From assembly GCA_007120155.1 (NCBI GenBank), contig SKOF01000277.1, positions 1-7,557 of the forward strand: a stretch of 7,557 nucleotides of DNA, in the 5' to 3' direction. Position numbers and translations under genes: made by a program. How positions within the stretch are numbered: position 1 is the first letter of the stretch; the number at the start of each line of letters is the position of its first letter. Below, piece by piece: positions 4,810-7,557 of this stretch. The notes beneath the pieces are model-generated. The model searched no databases. It was not told where the DNA came from and worked only from the letters and a program-made list of their open reading frames with translations. The stretch is from Thioalkalivibrio sp. GTDB lineage: Bacteria > Pseudomonadota > Gammaproteobacteria > Ectothiorhodospirales > Ectothiorhodospiraceae.

Positions 4810-5218
4810 AGGCAGTGGCAAGTGGCGAGTGGCAAGTGGGAAGGGGGTGATTCAGGCGACCTCCCTGGTGGCTCCTGCCCTGTGGCTGCTGGTTGTGTCG
4901 GCGGGTGTCGGGGCCGATATGGTGCGCGATCCCACCGTGCCGCCCCGGCTGACACCGCCCGCGGCGCAGACGCCCGCACAGGTGCGCGGCGACTACGTAC
5001 TGCAATCCACGCGCGTGTCCGGCGACCTGCGCAGCGCCGTGATCAACGGCCAGGTGGTCACTCCGGGCGAGCGCGTCGACGGGGCGCTGGTCCTGAGGCT
5101 GGACATTGCCGAAGCCCGTTTGCGGGATGGGCTTGGCGAGTTCACCCTCCGGCTTTCCCTGCCGGAGGTCGCCCGCCCCGCCCGAAACACGAGAGCCCCC
5201 AGGGAGGCAAATCCGTGA
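4802..5218 (+). CDS. mshK: MSHA biogenesis protein MshK, with repeat-encoded signal-peptide N-region
   Basis: MshK is a small periplasmic MSHA component thought to work next to the secretin, comparable in position to PilP/GspC. The 138-residue product has a Sec signal peptide: a basic N-region (FKGSGKWRVASGKG, 2-15), a hydrophobic core (about 19-34) and a likely signal peptidase I site VGA|D (38/39). There is no lipobox, unlike PilP lipoproteins. The mature part starts DMVRDPTVPP (39-48), followed by a Pro-rich linker and the conserved AVINGQVVTPGERVDG block (79-94). The start is GTG 4802, chosen from the GGAGGAGG site 9 bases upstream. Residues 4-15 are encoded by a 7-base tandem repeat, so the N-region is repeat-derived. 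The gene overlaps mshJ by 8 bases and mshL by 4 (GTGA). The function is inferred from family and order; sequence similarity in this family is low. Confidence 0.8.
   Translation: MFKGSGKWRVASGKGVIQATSLVAPALWLLVVSAGVGADMVRDPTVPPRLTPPAAQTPAQVRGDYVLQSTRVSGDLRSAVINGQVVTPGERVDGALVLRLDIAEARLRDGLGEFTLRLSLPEVARPARNTRAPREANP
4811..4845 (+). repeat. Heptanucleotide tandem repeat inside mshK (about five units)
   Basis: The units are GGCAGTG, GCAAGTG, GCGAGTG, GCAAGTG and GGAAGGG, giving the phase AAGTGGS, the same consensus as the tract at 488-612. The tract lies 9 bases downstream of the first base of the mshK start codon and is read in frame. A unit length of 7 is not a multiple of 3, so gain or loss of one unit would shift the mshK frame. 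Confidence 0.85.
5202..5207 (+). promoter_or_regulatory. Ribosome binding site deciding the mshL start
   Basis: GGGAGG lies 7 bases before GTG 5215. It fixes the mshL start at this GTG even though the frame is open far upstream to about 4822 through mshK. Confidence 0.8.
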
Positions 5219-6894
5219 GAGTTCCATTATTGGTCCGTATTCCATTGCTGGGTCTGGTGCTGCTCGTGCTGGCCGCCTGTGCCACCACGCCCGCCACGGC
5301 ACCCGCGCCGCCCGAGCCGGCCCCCGGGCCCGCGAGTACGCCGCCGCAGCCGCCCCCGGAGGTGACCGACGCCCTGCTGCCGCCCATGCGCCTGCCGGCG
5401 CCCCGGCACGACGAGCCGTTGTTCGACATCGACGTCGCCGAGGTGGAGGCGCGCGCGTTCTTCATGGGCCTGGTGCGGGACAGTGACTACAACATGGTGG
5501 TCCACCCGTCGGTGACCGGCACCATCAGTCTGACGCTGTCCGACGTGACCATCCCCGAGGTGATGGAGGTGGTGCGTCAGGTCTACGGCTACGAGTACGA
5601 GCTCACCCGCAACGGCTTCCTGGTCATGCCGGCGCGGCTGCAATCGCGCATCTTTCACGTGAACTACCTGAACCTGCGACGGGACGGCGAATCCCAGACC
5701 CGGGTCAGTTCCGGCGAGGCCCTGCGCGAACCGGACGGCCATCGGAGTGATCCGGGCGTGATCAGCGGTCCGCGCACCACGGCCGAGGCTTATGGCAGCC
5801 GGGTGCGTACGTCCACGCAATCGGATTTCTGGCGTGAGTTGAGTGATGCACTGGTCACCATCGTCGGTGACGGAGAGGGTCGCAGCGTGGTGGTGACCCC
5901 TCAGTCCAGCCTGGTGCTGGTGCGCGGCCTGCCCTCGGAACTGCGTGAGGCCGAGGCCTACCTGTCCGACGTGCAGAACAGCATGAACCGGCAGGTGATC
6001 CTGGAGGCCAAGGTGATCGAGGTGGAGCTCTCCGACGGTTTCCAGGCAGGCATCAACTGGGCGGGCCTGACCACCGGCAGCCGAAGCGGGCTGCTGGCCG
6101 GCCAGGGCGGTGGGGGAGACTTTCCGGAGAACCCGAACAGCGCCCGCATCATTGACCTGATCGATCCGGAATCCGGGGCGTTCAGACCGTTCGACCGCGA
6201 TACGGGCATCGCGGCCAATCCGTTCGGGGGCATCTTCTCGGCGGCGCTTTACTACCGCGATTTCTCCGCCTTCATCGAGCTGCTGGAATCCCAGGGCGAC
6301 GTGCATGTGCTGTCCAGCCCGAGGGTCTCCACGGTGAACAACCAGAAGGCGGTGATCAAGGTGGGCACCGACGAATTCTTCGTCACCGACATCTCGGCCA
6401 CCACGGTGGTGGGAACAGCCGCCACCACTTCCCCCAACGTGACCCTCACGCCGTTCTTCTCGGGTATCGCCCTGGACGTCACCCCGCAGATCAGCCCCGA
6501 AGGCGATGTGATCCTGCATATCCATCCCGCGGTCAGCGAAGTCGTGGACCAGCGCAAGGACCTGACCCTGGGCGGGGAGACGCAGTCGGTACCGCTGGCG
6601 CTGTCCACGGTGCGTGAATCCGACAGCATCGTGCGTGCCCGCAGCGGCCAGATCGTGGTGATCGGCGGCATGATGCAGGAGTCCAGGGAGAACATGCGCG
6701 GCCAGGTGCCATGGCTGGGTGACGTGCCCGTACTGGGGCGCCTGTTCCGCCAGCAGCGGCGCACGACCCGCAAGACCGAACTGGTGATCCTGCTGCGTCC
6801 CGTGGTGGTGGATCACGACGGCGTATGGGATGGCGCCCGGGACGTGGGCTCTGAGCGCATGCGTGAACTGATTCGCGGGCAGGGGTTTCACTAG
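5215..6894 (+). CDS. mshL: MSHA biogenesis protein MshL, outer-membrane secretin lipoprotein
   Basis: MshL forms the multimeric outer-membrane ring through which the MSHA pilus is extruded. The 559-residue product starts at GTG 5215, chosen because GGGAGG lies 7 bases upstream and a lipoprotein signal follows directly: a hydrophobic stretch ending LLVLAAC, with C22 as the lipidated residue. A Pro/Ala-rich linker (about 23-65) leads to an STN-type N-domain (about 69-145, FDIDVAEVEARAFF onward), then a periplasmic N-domain region. The secretin barrel domain begins near VILEAKVIEVEL (261-272) and contains GGMM (484-487). It also contains the secretin signature VPWLGDVPVLGRLF (498-511) and the terminal KTELVILLRPVVV strand. 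The FFVTDIS and FFSGIALDVTPQIS segments are typical of MshL. The start overlaps the mshK stop as GTGA. A REP-like inverted pair follows the stop. There is no sign of truncation. Confidence 0.95.
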   Translation: MRVPLLVRIPLLGLVLLVLAACATTPATAPAPPEPAPGPASTPPQPPPEVTDALLPPMRLPAPRHDEPLFDIDVAEVEARAFFMGLVRDSDYNMVVHPSVTGTISLTLSDVTIPEVMEVVRQVYGYEYELTRNGFLVMPARLQSRIFHVNYLNLRRDGESQTRVSSGEALREPDGHRSDPGVISGPRTTAEAYGSRVRTSTQSDFWRELSDALVTIVGDGEGRSVVVTPQSSLVLVRGLPSELREAEAYLSDVQNSMNRQVILEAKVIEVELSDGFQAGINWAGLTTGSRSGLLAGQGGGGDFPENPNSARIIDLIDPESGAFRPFDRDTGIAANPFGGIFSAALYYRDFSAFIELLESQGDVHVLSSPRVSTVNNQKAVIKVGTDEFFVTDISATTVVGTAATTSPNVTLTPFFSGIALDVTPQISPEGDVILHIHPAVSEVVDQRKDLTLGGETQSVPLALSTVRESDSIVRARSGQIVVIGGMMQESRENMRGQVPWLGDVPVLGRLFRQQRRTTRKTELVILLRPVVVDHDGVWDGARDVGSERMRELIRGQGFH

Positions 6895-6907
6895 ATGATG
6901 ACGATGA

Positions 6908-6930
6908 CCACAGGGCGGCCCGCGGCCGCC
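6908..6930 (+). repeat. REP-like palindromic element, copy D1
   Basis: CCACAGGGCGGCCCGCGG followed by CCGCC is the same unit as copies A and C, with CACAG in place of CATAG in the foot. It forms the left half of an inverted pair with D2, 16 bases away. Confidence 0.78.
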
Positions 6931-6946
6931 GTGTCCCGGCCCCGCC

Positions 6947-6969
6947 GGCGGGCACGGGCCGCCCTATGG
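6947..6969 (-). repeat. REP-like palindromic element, copy D2 (inverted)
   Basis: Read on the minus strand this is CCATAGGGCGGCCCG followed by TGCCCGCC, matching D1 at 20 of 23 positions. The D1/D2 pair could form a very stable hairpin in the mRNA between mshL and mshM. It ends 19 bases before the mshM start. Confidence 0.78.
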
Positions 6970-6988
6970 CTCGAATGGTGAAAGGCAT

Positions 6989-7557
6989 ATGTACGCGACC
7001 CATTTCGGCTTGCACACACCGCCCTTCCGGCTGACGCCGGATACGTCGTTCTATTACGACTACCGGGGCCACCGGGAAGCGCTCAACATGCTCCTGGTGG
7101 CGCTGCGCTCCGGCGAGGGCTTCGTCAAGGTCACCGGCGAGGTGGGCACTGGCAAGACGCTGCTTTGCCGCATGCTGCTCAACGCCCTGGAAGGGGAGCG
7201 CGAGACTGCCTACCTGCCCAATCCCTGCCTCAATGGCAACGGTCTGCGCTCGGCGCTGGCCACGGAACTGGGCCTCGACTGCCCCCGCAATCTGGGTCAG
7301 CACCATCTGCTCCGGCGCATCCAGGACCGCCTGCTGGCGCTGGCCGCCGACGGCCGTTTCGTGGTGGTCTGCGTGGACGAGGCCCAGGCCCTGAGCGACG
7401 AGGCACTGGAAGCGATCCGCCTGCTGACCAACCTGGAGACCGAGCGCCGCAAGCTGCTCCAGGTGGTCCTGTTCGGACAGCCGGAACTCGATCAGCGGCT
7501 CGCGCGGCCCGGCCTGCGTCAGTTGTGTCAGCGCATCACCTTCAGCCACCGGCTGGA
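6989..7557 (+). CDS. mshM: MSHA biogenesis protein MshM, ExeA-like AAA ATPase (3' truncated by window)
   Basis: MshM belongs to the ExeA/GspA-type ATPases, which in type II secretion help assemble the secretin. Here it probably assists MshL. The frame is open from ATG 6989 to the window end (189 codons plus 2 bases). The N-terminus MYATHFGLHTPPFRLTPD is the classical family start. The Walker A motif is GEVGTGKT (50-57). The Walker B is VVVCVDEAQAL (125-135), with D130-E131 for Mg2+ and hydrolysis. FGQPEL (162-167) and LCQRITF (179-185) correspond to the sensor and arginine region. GGTGA (6977-6981), 7 bases upstream, is a partial ribosome binding site. Unlike its neighbours it does not overlap the gene before it: a 94-base gap containing the D1/D2 repeat pair separates it from mshL. 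The C-terminal part is outside the window. Confidence 0.94.
   Translation, partial: MYATHFGLHTPPFRLTPDTSFYYDYRGHREALNMLLVALRSGEGFVKVTGEVGTGKTLLCRMLLNALEGERETAYLPNPCLNGNGLRSALATELGLDCPRNLGQHHLLRRIQDRLLALAADGRFVVVCVDEAQALSDEALEAIRLLTNLETERRKLLQVVLFGQPELDQRLARPGLRQLCQRITFSHRL

Noticed and set aside
4822..5214. Extension of mshL upstream to about 4822
   Set aside because: The extension runs through mshK in a different frame. A strong ribosome binding site and a lipoprotein signal begin exactly at GTG 5215.
5227..6891. A 554-residue minus-strand open frame antisense to mshL
   Set aside because: It covers the secretin gene almost exactly in antisense. Its His- and Gly-rich product is an artefact of third-position GC bias.
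6533..7549. A 338-residue minus-strand open frame over the mshL end and mshM
   Set aside because: The plus strand encodes MshM with intact Walker motifs here; the minus-strand product shows no family features.

Overview
The window comes from a GC-rich bacterium, most likely a gammaproteobacterium. The order mshI–mshI2/pilN-like–mshJ–mshK–mshL–mshM is the MSHA-type (type IVa) pilus biogenesis cluster known from Vibrio, Shewanella, Aeromonas and several chemolithotrophic or halophilic gammaproteobacteria. A halophilic or sulfur-oxidising lineage such as Ectothiorhodospiraceae is a guess from composition and gene content, not something the sequence proves.

Layout. Positions 1-485 hold the C-terminal half of gpsA (glycerol-3-phosphate dehydrogenase). 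Positions 486-605 are a convergent intergenic region filled with a 7-base repeat (GAAGTNN) that reverses orientation at its centre, forming a long imperfect hairpin. Positions 606-1073 (minus) are trmL, a tRNA wobble-base 2'-O-methyltransferase. Positions 1072-2058 (plus) are a class 1B-type dihydroorotate dehydrogenase. The start codons of trmL and the dehydrogenase share the palindrome CATG. Positions 2059-2576 are a long non-coding region holding a GC hairpin, three copies of a REP-like palindromic repeat, and an AT-rich promoter-like stretch with two inverted repeats. From about 2577 the MSHA cluster runs to the window end and is cut within mshM.

How the pilus genes fit together. MshI (PilM-like, cytoplasmic), the PilN-like protein and MshJ (PilO-like) should form the inner-membrane alignment subcomplex. 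MshK is a small periplasmic component, and MshL is the outer-membrane secretin lipoprotein through which the pilus leaves. MshM is an ExeA-like AAA ATPase with a proposed role in secretin assembly. The first five genes overlap by 4-8 bases (ATGA, ATGA, GTG/TAA, GTGA), which points to one translationally coupled operon. A REP-like inverted pair separates mshL from mshM.

The most unusual content is the repeats. A 7-base AAGTGGS family abuts the gpsA stop, supplies the trmL stop codon, and is translated as part of the MshK signal peptide. A purine-rich heptad-like stretch also covers the pyrD stop. Separately, five copies of a REP-like palindrome (core CATAGGGCGGCCCATGG) occur mostly as inverted pairs on either side of the pilus genes.
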